Below, one piece after another: positions 50,710 to 59,267 of a DNA stretch of 64,000 bases. Source of the stretch: Pseudomonadota bacterium (lineage in GTDB: Bacteria > Pseudomonadota > Gammaproteobacteria > Burkholderiales > Burkholderiaceae_C); NCBI GenBank assembly GCA_018241225.1, contig JAFEEG010000041.1, forward strand, positions 1 to 64,000. Direction: 5' to 3'. How positions within the stretch are numbered: position 1 is the first letter of the stretch; each line of letters starts with the position of its first letter. The notes under the pieces are model-generated. The model saw nothing but the letters and a program-made list of their open reading frames with translations, was not told where the DNA came from and made no database searches. The position numbers and the translations under genes are program-made.

Positions 50710-50896
50710 GGAAAAGCAGGGAAACAATTAGGGAAGTACTGGTGCGAAAGCCGGTGGCCTTGCGATGCCCGTGCGCCGGGCAGTCCCTATTGTCGATCGG
50801 CAGCGGATGTCCGCGTAGCGAGGAGCCCGCTGCCGAAGGCGCGAAGCGCGGCGAAATTCGCAGAATCCGCCGGCGACCTGCGCGCCTGGTGCCCGA

Positions 50897-51682
50897 TCAG
50901 GTTTCAGCCATGCCGCCCACGACGTTGCTGAAGCCGCCGTCGACGTAGGTGATCTCGGCCGTCACGCCGCTGGCCAGGTCGGACAGCAGGAAAGCGGCCA
51001 CGTTGCCCACTTCCTCGATGGTCACGTTGCGGCGGATGGGCGCCACCTCGGCCACCGCCGAGAGCATCTTGCCGAAGCCCTTGATGCCGCTGGCGGCCAG
51101 CGTCTTGATGGGGCCGGCGCTGATGCCGTTCGCACGCATGCCCTTGGGACCGATCGATTCGGCCAGGTAGCGCACCGAGGCTTCCAGGCTGGCCTTGGCC
51201 AGGCCCATGGTGTTGTAGTTGGGCAGCGCGCGCTCGGCACCCAGGTAGGTGAGCGTGAGCAGGGCCGACTTGTCGTTCAGGTAGGGCAGGGCCGCCTTGG
51301 CCATGGCCGGGAAGCTGTAGGCGCTGATGTCATGCGCCACCTTGAATCCTTCGCGCGACAGGCCTTCGAGGAAGTCGCCGGCAATGGCTTCGCGCGGTGC
51401 GAAGCCGATGCTGTGCACGAAGCCGTCGAACTTGGGCCAGGTCTGGGCCAGGTCGGCAAAGAGCTTGTCGATCTGGGCGTCGTCGCCCACGTCGCAGTCG
51501 AACACCAGCTTGGAGTCGAAGTCGGCCGCGAATTCGGTGATGCGGTCCTTGAAGCGCTCGCCCACGTAGCTGAAGGCCAGTTCGGCGCCTTGTTCGTGGC
51601 AGGCCCTGGCGATGCCGTAGGCAATCGAACGATTGCTCAGGACGCCCGTGATGAGTAGTTTCTTGCCGGCGAGAAAGCCCAT
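50897..51682 (-). CDS. fabI: enoyl-[acyl-carrier-protein] reductase (NADH)
   Basis: A 261-residue short-chain-dehydrogenase-type FabI, the last reductive step of fatty-acid elongation. N-terminal LAGKKLLITGVLSNRSIAYG is the dinucleotide site; the catalytic residues Y146, Y156 and K163 are in place within LTLTYLGAERALPNYNTMGLAKA. The SAGPIKTLAASGI loop after the active site completes the substrate pocket. Start at 51682 gives the canonical N-terminus; a longer frame lacks homology. Its start is 50 bp from the divergent yejA-like gene. Confidence 0.96.
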   Translation of the reverse strand: MGFLAGKKLLITGVLSNRSIAYGIARACHEQGAELAFSYVGERFKDRITEFAADFDSKLVFDCDVGDDAQIDKLFADLAQTWPKFDGFVHSIGFAPREAIAGDFLEGLSREGFKVAHDISAYSFPAMAKAALPYLNDKSALLTLTYLGAERALPNYNTMGLAKASLEASVRYLAESIGPKGMRANGISAGPIKTLAASGIKGFGKMLSAVAEVAPIRRNVTIEEVGNVAAFLLSDLASGVTAEITYVDGGFSNVVGGMAET

Positions 51683-51732
51683 TTGAATGCCTCTTGAGAA
51701 GGTCTCGTGAAATCTTGGGCGAGAATTCTCGC

Positions 51733-53532
51733 ATGCGAGCGTGGTGGCTACTGGTTTTGGCACTGCTGGCGGCCCCTCATTCGTGGGCCGCGCATGCCTA
51801 TGCGCAATTCGGGGATATCAAGTATCCGGCGGGCTTTGCCCATTTCGACTACGTGAATCCCGATGCGCCCAAGGGTGGCGAGATCCGGCTCGTGCCGCCC
51901 ACGCGGCCGACCAATTTCGACAAGTTCAATCCCTTCACCCTCAAGGGCACGGCGCCTGCAGGGCTGGGCGCGCTCATGTTCGAGAGCCTGCTCACCGGCA
52001 ACAGCGAGGAGCCGACCACCGCCTACGGTTTGCTGGCCGAAGATGTGGAGGTGGCGCCCGACCGGCTTTCGGCCACATTCCGTCTCAACCCCAAGGCGCG
52101 CTTCAACGACGGCACGCCGGTGCTGGCTGCCGACGTGGTGCACTCCTTCAATACGCTGATGAGCAAGGAGGCCGCGCCGCAGTTCCGCACCATCTATGCG
52201 GAGGTGAAGAAGGTCACTGCCGTCAGCGAGCGTACGGTGCGCTTCGACTTCGCAACGCCCAACCCCGAGCTGCCGCTGGTGGTGGGCGGCATGGCGGTGT
52301 TCGGCCGCGCATGGGGCGCGGGCAAGCCCTTCGACCAGGTCACGACCGAGTTGCCGATCGCTTCCGGCCCCTACAAGCTGCCCAGCAATCGTCTGGGCCG
52401 CGACATCACCTATGTGCGCGACCCCAACTACTGGGGCGCCGACCTCCCGGTGCGCAAAGGCCTGTACAACTTCGACAGGGTCACCTTCAAGATCTACCTG
52501 GACGAGACCAGCCGCTTCGAGGGCCTGAAGGCTGGCGAATACGATTTCATGCGCGAGTTCATCTCGCGCAACTGGGCCCGTCAGTACACCGGCAAGGCCT
52601 TCACGAGTGGCGAGGTGGTCAAGCGGGCCTTTCCCAACGGCAACCCGGGCGACTATCAAGGCTGGGTGTTCAACCTGCGCAATGACAAGTTCAAGGACGT
52701 GCGGGTGCGCCAGGCCATTGGCCTGGCCTTCGACTTCGAGTGGCTGAACAAGCAGATGTTCTATGGCCTGTACAAGCGGGTCGAGGGCTGGTTTCCCAAC
52801 AGCGAATTCCATGCGGAAGGCCTGCCAGGGCCGGATGAGCTGGCACTGATGGAGCCGCTGCGAAGCAAGCTGCGCCCGGAGGTGTTCGGGCCGGCCGTCA
52901 TGTCACCCACCACGACGCCTCCGCACAGCCTGCGCGACAACCTGCGCCAGGCCCAGAAGCTCCTGGCCGAGGCGGGCTGGTCCTACCGGGACGGCGCGCT
53001 GCGCAATGCCAAGGGCGAGGCCTTCACCATCGAGGTGCTCAACGACCAGCCGTCCACGGTACGGGTCATGGCCCCCATGCAGGGTGCGCTGCGCAAGCTG
53101 GGCATCGAGATGAGCTTCCGCAGTGTCGACTTCTCGCTGTCGCAGCAGCGCATGGACAACTTCGAGTTCGAGATGACCACCATCCGCCTGCCCGGCAGCA
53201 ATTCGCCGGGCAGCGAACTGTTCGAACGCTTCGGCTCCAACGCGGCCAAGACGCCCGGTTCGTCCAATATCTGGGGCATTGCCGACCCGGCCATCGATGC
53301 CATCGTGGGCAAGGTGGTGTCGGCCCACACGCGGCCCGAACTGGTAACGGCAATGCGCGTGCTCGACCGGCTTCTTTCCCACGGCTACTACGGCGTGCCG
53401 CAGTACTACGGCGACGCTTTCCTGATCGGCTACCGGCCGGCACCTTTCGTGTTGCCGCCCACCATTCCGCCGTACTACGACGCGGGCGACTGGGCGGTGA
53501 GCACCTGGTGGGCCTCGGACTCCAACAAATAA
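51733..53532 (+). CDS. yejA: peptide ABC transporter substrate-binding protein (YejA-like)
   Basis: A 599-residue family 5 extracellular binding protein with a signal peptide (about 1-19). Landmarks are YVNPDAPKGGEIRLVPPTRPTNFDKFNPF near the N-terminus, TFRLNPKARFNDGTPVLAADVVHSF, SGPYKLPSNRLGRDITYVRDPNYWG and RVRQAIGLAFDFEWLNKQMFYG. The YVNPDAPKGG opening is specific for the YejA branch. In E. coli YejABEF imports microcin C-like peptides. It leads the four-gene transporter operon, all on the plus strand. Confidence 0.93.
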   Translation: MRAWWLLVLALLAAPHSWAAHAYAQFGDIKYPAGFAHFDYVNPDAPKGGEIRLVPPTRPTNFDKFNPFTLKGTAPAGLGALMFESLLTGNSEEPTTAYGLLAEDVEVAPDRLSATFRLNPKARFNDGTPVLAADVVHSFNTLMSKEAAPQFRTIYAEVKKVTAVSERTVRFDFATPNPELPLVVGGMAVFGRAWGAGKPFDQVTTELPIASGPYKLPSNRLGRDITYVRDPNYWGADLPVRKGLYNFDRVTFKIYLDETSRFEGLKAGEYDFMREFISRNWARQYTGKAFTSGEVVKRAFPNGNPGDYQGWVFNLRNDKFKDVRVRQAIGLAFDFEWLNKQMFYGLYKRVEGWFPNSEFHAEGLPGPDELALMEPLRSKLRPEVFGPAVMSPTTTPPHSLRDNLRQAQKLLAEAGWSYRDGALRNAKGEAFTIEVLNDQPSTVRVMAPMQGALRKLGIEMSFRSVDFSLSQQRMDNFEFEMTTIRLPGSNSPGSELFERFGSNAAKTPGSSNIWGIADPAIDAIVGKVVSAHTRPELVTAMRVLDRLLSHGYYGVPQYYGDAFLIGYRPAPFVLPPTIPPYYDAGDWAVSTWWASDSNK

Positions 53533-53535
53533 GAC

Positions 53536-54570
53536 ATGGCCAGCTACATCCTCAAGCGCCTGCTGCTGATGATCCCCACGCTGCTGGGGGTGCTGCTGGT
53601 GACCTTCACTGTGATCCAGTTCGTGCCGGGCGGGCCGGTGGAGCAGATGGTGGCGCAGTTGCAGGGCCGCGATTCGGGCGGCGAGGGCGCGGCCAGCGCT
53701 GGCGCGGGCTACCGCGGCCGCCAGGGGCTCGATCCGCAGCGCATCGACGAGATCAAGGCGCTCTACGGCTTCGACAAACCGGCGCACGAGCGCTTCTGGC
53801 AGATGCTCAAGTCCTTCGCACGTCTGGACCTGGGCACCAGCTTCTACCAGCGCAAGGACGTGTGGACCCTGGTCAAGGAGAAGATGCCGGTGTCCATCAG
53901 CCTGGGGCTGTGGACCTTCTTCATCAGCTACCTGGTGGCGGTTCCCCTGGGCGTGGCCAAGGCGGTGCGCGCGGGCTCGCGCTTCGACTTCGTCTCCACG
54001 CTGCTCATCCTGGTGGGCTACGCCATTCCGGGCTTCGTGCTCGGCGTTGCGCTGCTGGTGGTGTTCGGCGGACAACTGCAGTGGTTTCCGCTGCGCGGGC
54101 TCACGTCATCCAACTGGGAGCAGCTTGGCTGGGGCGCACGCATCGTCGACTACCTCTGGCACATCACCTTGCCGCTCATCGCCATGGTGCTGGGCAGCTT
54201 TGCCGTGACCACCATGCTGACCAAGAACTCCTTCCTGGAAGAGATTCGCAAGCAGTACGTGCTGACGGCCCGCGCCAAGGGGCTGGACGAGCGCAAGGTG
54301 CTGTGGAAGCACGTGATGCGCAATGCGCTCATTCCCATCATCACCGGCTTCCCCTCGGCCTTCATCGGCGCCTTCTTCGCCGGCTCGCTGCTGATCGAGA
54401 CGCTGTTCTCGCTCGACGGCCTTGGCCTGCTGAGCTACGAGAGCGTCATCCGCCGCGACTACCCGGTGGTGCTGGGCACGCTGTTCCTCTTCACGCTGAT
54501 CGGGCTGGTGACCAAGCTCATCTCCGACCTTTGCTACGTGCTGGTCGACCCACGGGTGAAGTTCGATTGA
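53536..54570 (+). CDS. yejB: peptide ABC transporter permease (YejB-like)
   Basis: A 344-residue permease beginning MASYILKRLLLMIPTLLGVLLVTF, with the N-terminal extension GRDSGGEGAASAGAGYRG and six helices. The permease coupling loop is EIRKQYVLTARAKGLDERKVLWKHVMRNALIPII. It starts 3 bp after the binding-protein gene and ends 4 bp before the second permease. Confidence 0.94.
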   Translation: MASYILKRLLLMIPTLLGVLLVTFTVIQFVPGGPVEQMVAQLQGRDSGGEGAASAGAGYRGRQGLDPQRIDEIKALYGFDKPAHERFWQMLKSFARLDLGTSFYQRKDVWTLVKEKMPVSISLGLWTFFISYLVAVPLGVAKAVRAGSRFDFVSTLLILVGYAIPGFVLGVALLVVFGGQLQWFPLRGLTSSNWEQLGWGARIVDYLWHITLPLIAMVLGSFAVTTMLTKNSFLEEIRKQYVLTARAKGLDERKVLWKHVMRNALIPIITGFPSAFIGAFFAGSLLIETLFSLDGLGLLSYESVIRRDYPVVLGTLFLFTLIGLVTKLISDLCYVLVDPRVKFD

Positions 54571-54574
54571 GACG

Positions 54575-55621
54575 ATGAGCAACACATCCCCCACAACTTC
54601 CATGAGCCCCGGGCGCCGCGCCTGGCGGCGCTTCAGGCGAAACCGGCTGGGCTTCTGGAGCCTGGTCCTGTTCTCGACGATGGTGGTGCTCTCGCTCTTT
54701 GCCGAAGTGCTGTCGACCGACAAGCCGCTCGTCGTCCGCTATGAAGGGCAGACCTACTTTCCGGTGCTGCGCGACTATTCCGAGAAGACCTTCGGCGGCG
54801 ACTTCGAGACGCCGGCAGACTACCTCGATCCGTTCATTCGCGAGCGCATCACGCAGGGCGGCAACTGGGCCGTGTACGCACCCAACCCCTACGGCCCGCG
54901 CACCCTCAACTATTTCGCCAAGCTGCCCAATCCGGCCCGCCCCACGTCGGAGAACCTCTTCGGCACCGACGACCGGGGACGCGACCTGCTGGCCCAGCTA
55001 ATCTACGGCTTTCGGGTGAGCGTGCTGTTCGCGCTGGCGCTCACGGCCATCGGCGTGGTGCTGGGCATCGCTACCGGAGCGGTGCAGGGCTACTTCGGCG
55101 GCAAGACCGACCTGGCCTTCCAGCGCTTCATCGAGATCTGGGGCTCCATGCCCGAGCTGTACCTGCTGATCATCTTCAGCGCCATCTTCGCGCCCAGCGT
55201 GGCGCTGCTGCTGGTGCTGCTGAGCCTGTTCGGCTGGATGGGCCTGTCCGACTACGTGCGCGCCGAGTTCCTGCGCAACCGGCAGATGGACTATGTACGC
55301 GCCGCGCGCGCGCTGGGCGTGGGCAACCTGCGCATCATGCGTCGGCACATCCTGCCCAACAGCATGACGCCGGTGGTGACCTTCCTGCCGTTTCGCATGA
55401 GCGCGGCCATCCTGGCGCTCACTTCGCTGGACTTTCTAGGCCTGGGCGTGCCGCCGGGCACGCCTTCGCTGGGCGAGTTGCTCAACCAGGGCAAGGCCAA
55501 CCTCGATGCGTGGTGGATCTCGCTTTCCACCTTCGGCGTGCTGGTGCTCACGCTGATGCTGCTGACCTTCATGGGCGATGCGCTGCGAGACGCGCTCGAT
55601 CCGAGAAAGATGGACCGATGA
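54575..55621 (+). CDS. yejE: peptide ABC transporter permease (YejE-like)
   Basis: A 348-residue permease. N-terminal RRAWRRFRRNRLGFWSLVLF is the standard opening of DppC/YejE proteins. A periplasmic stretch after TM1 includes NYFAKLPNPARPTSENLFGTDDRGRDLLA, then five further helices with the loop FLRNRQMDYVRAARALGVGNLRIMRRHILPNSM. Its stop overlaps the next ATG (ATGA). Confidence 0.94.
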   Translation: MSNTSPTTSMSPGRRAWRRFRRNRLGFWSLVLFSTMVVLSLFAEVLSTDKPLVVRYEGQTYFPVLRDYSEKTFGGDFETPADYLDPFIRERITQGGNWAVYAPNPYGPRTLNYFAKLPNPARPTSENLFGTDDRGRDLLAQLIYGFRVSVLFALALTAIGVVLGIATGAVQGYFGGKTDLAFQRFIEIWGSMPELYLLIIFSAIFAPSVALLLVLLSLFGWMGLSDYVRAEFLRNRQMDYVRAARALGVGNLRIMRRHILPNSMTPVVTFLPFRMSAAILALTSLDFLGLGVPPGTPSLGELLNQGKANLDAWWISLSTFGVLVLTLMLLTFMGDALRDALDPRKMDR

Positions 55622-57243
55622 GCGCCGCCGCACTTCTCAAGGTGGACAACCTGCAGGTCGCCTTCGGCGGCAAGGCTGTAGTGCACGGCGTGGACTTCGA
55701 GCTCGCCGCAGGCGAGAAGCTCGCACTCGTGGGTGAGTCGGGCTCGGGCAAGACGGTCACGGCGCTGTCGCTGCTGCGCCTGCTGCCCGAGGCGCATGTG
55801 AACGGGCGCGCGCTGTTTTCCCCGCCAGCGGGGCAGGGCCGCGATGCGCAGCGCGACCTGCTGGCGCTGAGCGAGCGCCAGTTGCGTGGCGTGCGCGGCA
55901 AGGAAGTCGCGATGATCTTCCAGGAGCCCATGACCGCGCTCAACCCGCTGTTCCCGGTGGGCGACCAGATTGCCGAGGTGCTTCAGCTGCACGAGGCGCT
56001 GTCGCCCGCGGCGGCCCATGAAGCGGCCATCCAACTGCTGGCGGAAACCGGCATTCCCGACCCCGAGCGGCGTGCAAGTGCCTTCCCGCACCAGCTCTCG
56101 GGCGGCCAGCGCCAGCGCGCCATGATCGCCATGGCCTTGGCCTGCAAGCCCCGCCTGCTGCTGGCCGACGAGCCGACCACGGCGCTGGATGTGACCCTGC
56201 GTGTGCAGATCCTCGAACTGCTCGAGGCGCTGGCCCAAAAGCACGGCATGGCGGTGCTCATGATCACGCACGACCTGAACCTGGTGAAGCGCTTCGCCGA
56301 TCGGGTGGCTGTGATGGAGCAGGGCCGCATCGTCGAGCAGGGCCGGGTGGCGCAGGTGTTCGGCGCGCCACAGCATGCCTACACCCGCAAGCTCATCGAT
56401 AGCCGGCCGGCGCGCGATCCGGCGGCGACAGCGCCGCAAGTCGGGCAGGCGCCAGTCGTGCAGGCTCAGCGGCTGCGGGTGGCGTATCCCGTGGCCCGGC
56501 CCGGCATCCGCGGCTGGTTCAGCAAGGGCGAGTTCGTTGCGGTGCACGGCGCCGACCTGCATGTGCACCCCGGCGAGACGCTGGGCATCGTCGGTGAATC
56601 CGGCTCGGGCAAGTCCACGCTGGCGCTGGCGGTGCTGGGCCTGCTGCCGCACGGCGGGGCGCTGCAAGTGGACGGTCGGGCCTGGGCCGGCGGCAGCGCC
56701 AACAAATCGCTGCGGCGCTTCATCCAGGTGGTCTTCCAGGATCCGTTTTCCTCGCTCTCGCCGCGCATGACCATCGAGGAGATCGTCGGCGAGGGCCTGG
56801 CGGTGCACGATGGCGCATTGACCGAAGCGCAGCGGCGCGAACAGGTCGTGCAGGTGCTGGCCGAAGTGGGCCTGGCCGAGCAGCAGTTTCCCGGCCTGCT
56901 GGCCCGCTATCCGCACGAGTTTTCCGGTGGGCAGCGCCAGCGCATCGCGGTGGCCCGTGCCCTGATCGTGCGGCCCCAGCTGCTGGTGCTGGACGAGCCC
57001 ACCAGCGCGCTGGACGTCACCATCCAGAAGCAGGTGCTGGCGCTGCTGCAGCGCCTGCAGCGCGAACGCGGGCTCAGCTACTTGCTCATCACCCACGACG
57101 TCGAGGTGATCCGCGCCATGGCGCATCGCGTGATGGTGATGAAGGACGGCCAGGTGCTCGAAGCTGGCGAGGTCGATCGCGTGCTCGATTCGCCCCAAGA
57201 CCCCTACACCCGCAAGCTCGTTGCGGCTGCCCTCGATGTCTGA
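55618..57243 (+). CDS. yejF: peptide ABC transporter ATPase, two domains (YejF-like)
   Basis: A 541-residue ATPase with two ABC domains. Walker A motifs are GESGSGKT (39-46) and GESGSGKS (326-333); signatures are LSGGQRQRAMIAMAL and FSGGQRQRIAVARAL; Walker B motifs are LLLADEPTTALD and LLVLDEPTSALD. Start overlaps yejE (ATGA). This fused ATPase completes the transporter. Its last 8 bp overlap the MFS gene. Confidence 0.94.
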   Translation: MSAAALLKVDNLQVAFGGKAVVHGVDFELAAGEKLALVGESGSGKTVTALSLLRLLPEAHVNGRALFSPPAGQGRDAQRDLLALSERQLRGVRGKEVAMIFQEPMTALNPLFPVGDQIAEVLQLHEALSPAAAHEAAIQLLAETGIPDPERRASAFPHQLSGGQRQRAMIAMALACKPRLLLADEPTTALDVTLRVQILELLEALAQKHGMAVLMITHDLNLVKRFADRVAVMEQGRIVEQGRVAQVFGAPQHAYTRKLIDSRPARDPAATAPQVGQAPVVQAQRLRVAYPVARPGIRGWFSKGEFVAVHGADLHVHPGETLGIVGESGSGKSTLALAVLGLLPHGGALQVDGRAWAGGSANKSLRRFIQVVFQDPFSSLSPRMTIEEIVGEGLAVHDGALTEAQRREQVVQVLAEVGLAEQQFPGLLARYPHEFSGGQRQRIAVARALIVRPQLLVLDEPTSALDVTIQKQVLALLQRLQRERGLSYLLITHDVEVIRAMAHRVMVMKDGQVLEAGEVDRVLDSPQDPYTRKLVAAALDV

Positions 57244-58426
57244 CGCGGACCGCCGCGGAGCCTGGCGCGCCGCCCTGGCCTGCATGGTGTGCCTGGCGGT
57301 CGCCATGGGCCTGGGGCGCTTCGCCTTCACGCCGGCATTGCCGCTCATGCTGCAGGAGGGCAAGCTCGATCTTCAGGGCGGCGGCGTCCTGGCATCGCTG
57401 AACTACCTGGGCTACTTCGTGGGGGCGCTGTCGTGCGCGGCCATTCATGCGCGGGCCTCGGCCATGGTGCGCATCGGCCTGGCCAGCACGGCGGCCTTGC
57501 TGCTGGGCATGGGGTTGCTGCACGGTTTTGGCGCGTGGGGCGTGATGCGCGCGGCCGCTGGCGTCATGAGTGCGTGGACCTTCGTCTTTGCCTCCGGCTG
57601 GGGTTTGCGCCGTCTGGCGGAGACCAGCGCCCCCAGGCTGGGCGGGGTGATCTATGCCGGGCCAGGTGTCGGCATCCTGCTGGCAGGGGTGCTGGGCGGC
57701 GTGAGCAACCGCTGGGGCGCCGATGGCACCTGGATCGCCTACGGGTTGGCCGCCGTGTTGCTCAGCGCCGTCATCTGGCGGGTTTTCGACGACGGGGCCC
57801 ATCACGACTCGCCAACGCAGACAGCCGCGGCGCCAGCCAGTGCCGCACAGGACAAGGCCGCGTCCAGCGACGCGCGCTGGCTGGTGGGCCTGTACGGGTT
57901 GGCCGGCTTCGGCTACATCATCACCGCCACGTTCCTGCCGGTCATCGCCCGCCAGGCCTTGCCTGGCTCGCCGTGGCCCGACCTGTTCTGGCCCTTGTTC
58001 GGGCTGGCGGTGATCCCGGGGGCCATTCTGGGCGCCCGGCTGCCGCTTCACTGGGACAACCGCCTGATGTTGGCCGGCGCCTACGCGATGCAGGCGTTGG
58101 GGGTGTTGCTGTCGGTGGCCTGGCCTACGGTGGTGGGCTTTGCACTGGGCAGCCTGTTGCTCGGACTGCCGTTCACCGCCATTACCTTGTTTGCGGTGCG
58201 CGATGCCCGGCGCTTGCGCGGCAACGCAGCCGCCGGGTTGATTGGCCTGGCCACGGCCTCATATGGGGTAGGACAGATCGTCGGGCCCCTGTTCGCGGCC
58301 CCGCTGGCGCAGCGCACCGGGTCGTTTTCCGTCCCCCTGTTGGTGGCCGGCGCCGCGCTGCTGCTGGGCTCGCTGCTGTTCGTGGCCGTCTGGCGGCGAA
58401 AGCAGGCACCGGTGCCGATAGGCTGA
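57236..58426 (+). CDS. YbfB/YjiJ-family MFS transporter
   Basis: A 396-residue inner-membrane protein with about twelve helices. The opening (CMVCLAVAMGLGRFAFTPALPLML) with GLGRFAFTPALP is the hallmark of the YbfB/YjiJ group of MFS proteins. A central cytoplasmic loop (about 185-215) is Ala/Asp-rich. The substrate is unknown. Its start overlaps the yejF end by 8 bp in another frame, so it is likely the last gene of that operon. Confidence 0.9.
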   Translation: MSDADRRGAWRAALACMVCLAVAMGLGRFAFTPALPLMLQEGKLDLQGGGVLASLNYLGYFVGALSCAAIHARASAMVRIGLASTAALLLGMGLLHGFGAWGVMRAAAGVMSAWTFVFASGWGLRRLAETSAPRLGGVIYAGPGVGILLAGVLGGVSNRWGADGTWIAYGLAAVLLSAVIWRVFDDGAHHDSPTQTAAAPASAAQDKAASSDARWLVGLYGLAGFGYIITATFLPVIARQALPGSPWPDLFWPLFGLAVIPGAILGARLPLHWDNRLMLAGAYAMQALGVLLSVAWPTVVGFALGSLLLGLPFTAITLFAVRDARRLRGNAAAGLIGLATASYGVGQIVGPLFAAPLAQRTGSFSVPLLVAGAALLLGSLLFVAVWRRKQAPVPIG

Positions 58427-58495
58427 ATTCAGCGGCGCAGGTGCATTCGTCGTATTGGCGAATAAGCAATTAGCACGAAATTTGCGCATTTGGCA

Positions 58496-58501
58496 TATAA
58501 T
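58496..58501 (+). promoter_or_regulatory. putative -10 element upstream of rimP
   Basis: A perfect TATAAT in an AT-rich stretch (GGCATATAATTTG). No good -35 hexamer at 16-18 bp is visible, so this is only suggestive. Transcription from it would start a few bases before the hairpin at 58517. Confidence 0.4.
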
Positions 58502-58516
58502 TTGAGGCTCACGACC

Positions 58517-58546
58517 AAAACGGGCGGGTACTCACCGCCCGTTTTT
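58517..58546 (+). terminator. hairpin with T-run in rimP-nusA-infB leader
   Basis: AAAACGGGCGG pairs with CCGCCCGTTTT around a 7-nt loop and ends in TTTTT. It lies 91 bp after the MFS gene and 75 bp before rimP. It can end the yej-MFS transcript or attenuate the rimP operon. Confidence 0.8.
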
Positions 58547-58620
58547 CGTTTGTGCTTCTTTTTTCGTGTGGTGTCACGCGCAGGCGCCGCCCGAAGTACT
58601 TCAGGAAAACATCTAGACAC

Positions 58621-59250
58621 GTGGCATTGCAGCAGACAGTGGAACAAACCGTGGCCGGGCTTGGCTACGACCTGATCGAGATCGAACGCTCGGCGGGAGG
58701 CCTGCTGCGCGTCACGATTGATTTGCCCTGGGCCGGCCCCCATCTGGAGCAGGCGGGCGCAGCGCCCGAGCCTCTGGTGACGGTCGAGGACTGCGAGAAG
58801 GTCACGCGCCAGCTGCAGTTCGCGCTGGAGGTGGACGGGGTCGACTACAAGCGGCTGGAGGTTTCCTCGCCCGGTATCGACCGTCCGCTGCGGGGCGAGA
58901 AGGATTTCGAGCGGTTTGTCGGTGAGGTGGTCGACATCACGCTCAAGGCGCCGATCGGCGCGGTGGGCCAGGGGGCGGCAACGCCCGTGGCCGCCAATCG
59001 CAAGAAGTTTCGCGGCACGCTGGAGCGTGCCGAGGGTGGTGGCTGGCAAATCGTCTGGAGCGATGCGCCTGAGCCCAAGCCCGGACAAAAGGTGAGCAAG
59101 AAGCGCGCGCCCGCACCCCTGCAGGCGCTGGGCTTTGCGCTGGACGAGCTGCGCGAGGCGCGGCTGGCACCTATTGTGGATTTCAAGGGCCGCAAGGCCA
59201 AAACCCGTGAGGGTTCATTTGATGCTGCCGGCGGCGATACGCTGGCTTGA
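58621..59250 (+). CDS. rimP: ribosome maturation factor RimP
   Basis: A 209-residue protein for 30S subunit maturation. The N-terminal VEQTVAGLGYDLIEIERSAGGLLRVTID and the central VTVEDCEKVTRQLQFALEVDGVDYKRLEVSSPGIDRPL are the RimP core. The region 125-185 is longer than in E. coli, with an insert rich in Lys/Pro. The start is GTG at 58621; an ATG 23 codons upstream lies in the leader and lacks homology. First gene of the operon, 17 bp before nusA. Confidence 0.92.
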   Translation: MALQQTVEQTVAGLGYDLIEIERSAGGLLRVTIDLPWAGPHLEQAGAAPEPLVTVEDCEKVTRQLQFALEVDGVDYKRLEVSSPGIDRPLRGEKDFERFVGEVVDITLKAPIGAVGQGAATPVAANRKKFRGTLERAEGGGWQIVWSDAPEPKPGQKVSKKRAPAPLQALGFALDELREARLAPIVDFKGRKAKTREGSFDAAGGDTLA

Positions 59251-59267
59251 CTTCAGGAGAGTGGGGC

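Noticed and set aside
55291..57363. 690-codon minus-strand open frame opposite yejF and yejE
   Set aside because: Shadow of a real two-domain ABC ATPase; the translation is His/Arg/Gln/Ala-rich with no recognisable fold.
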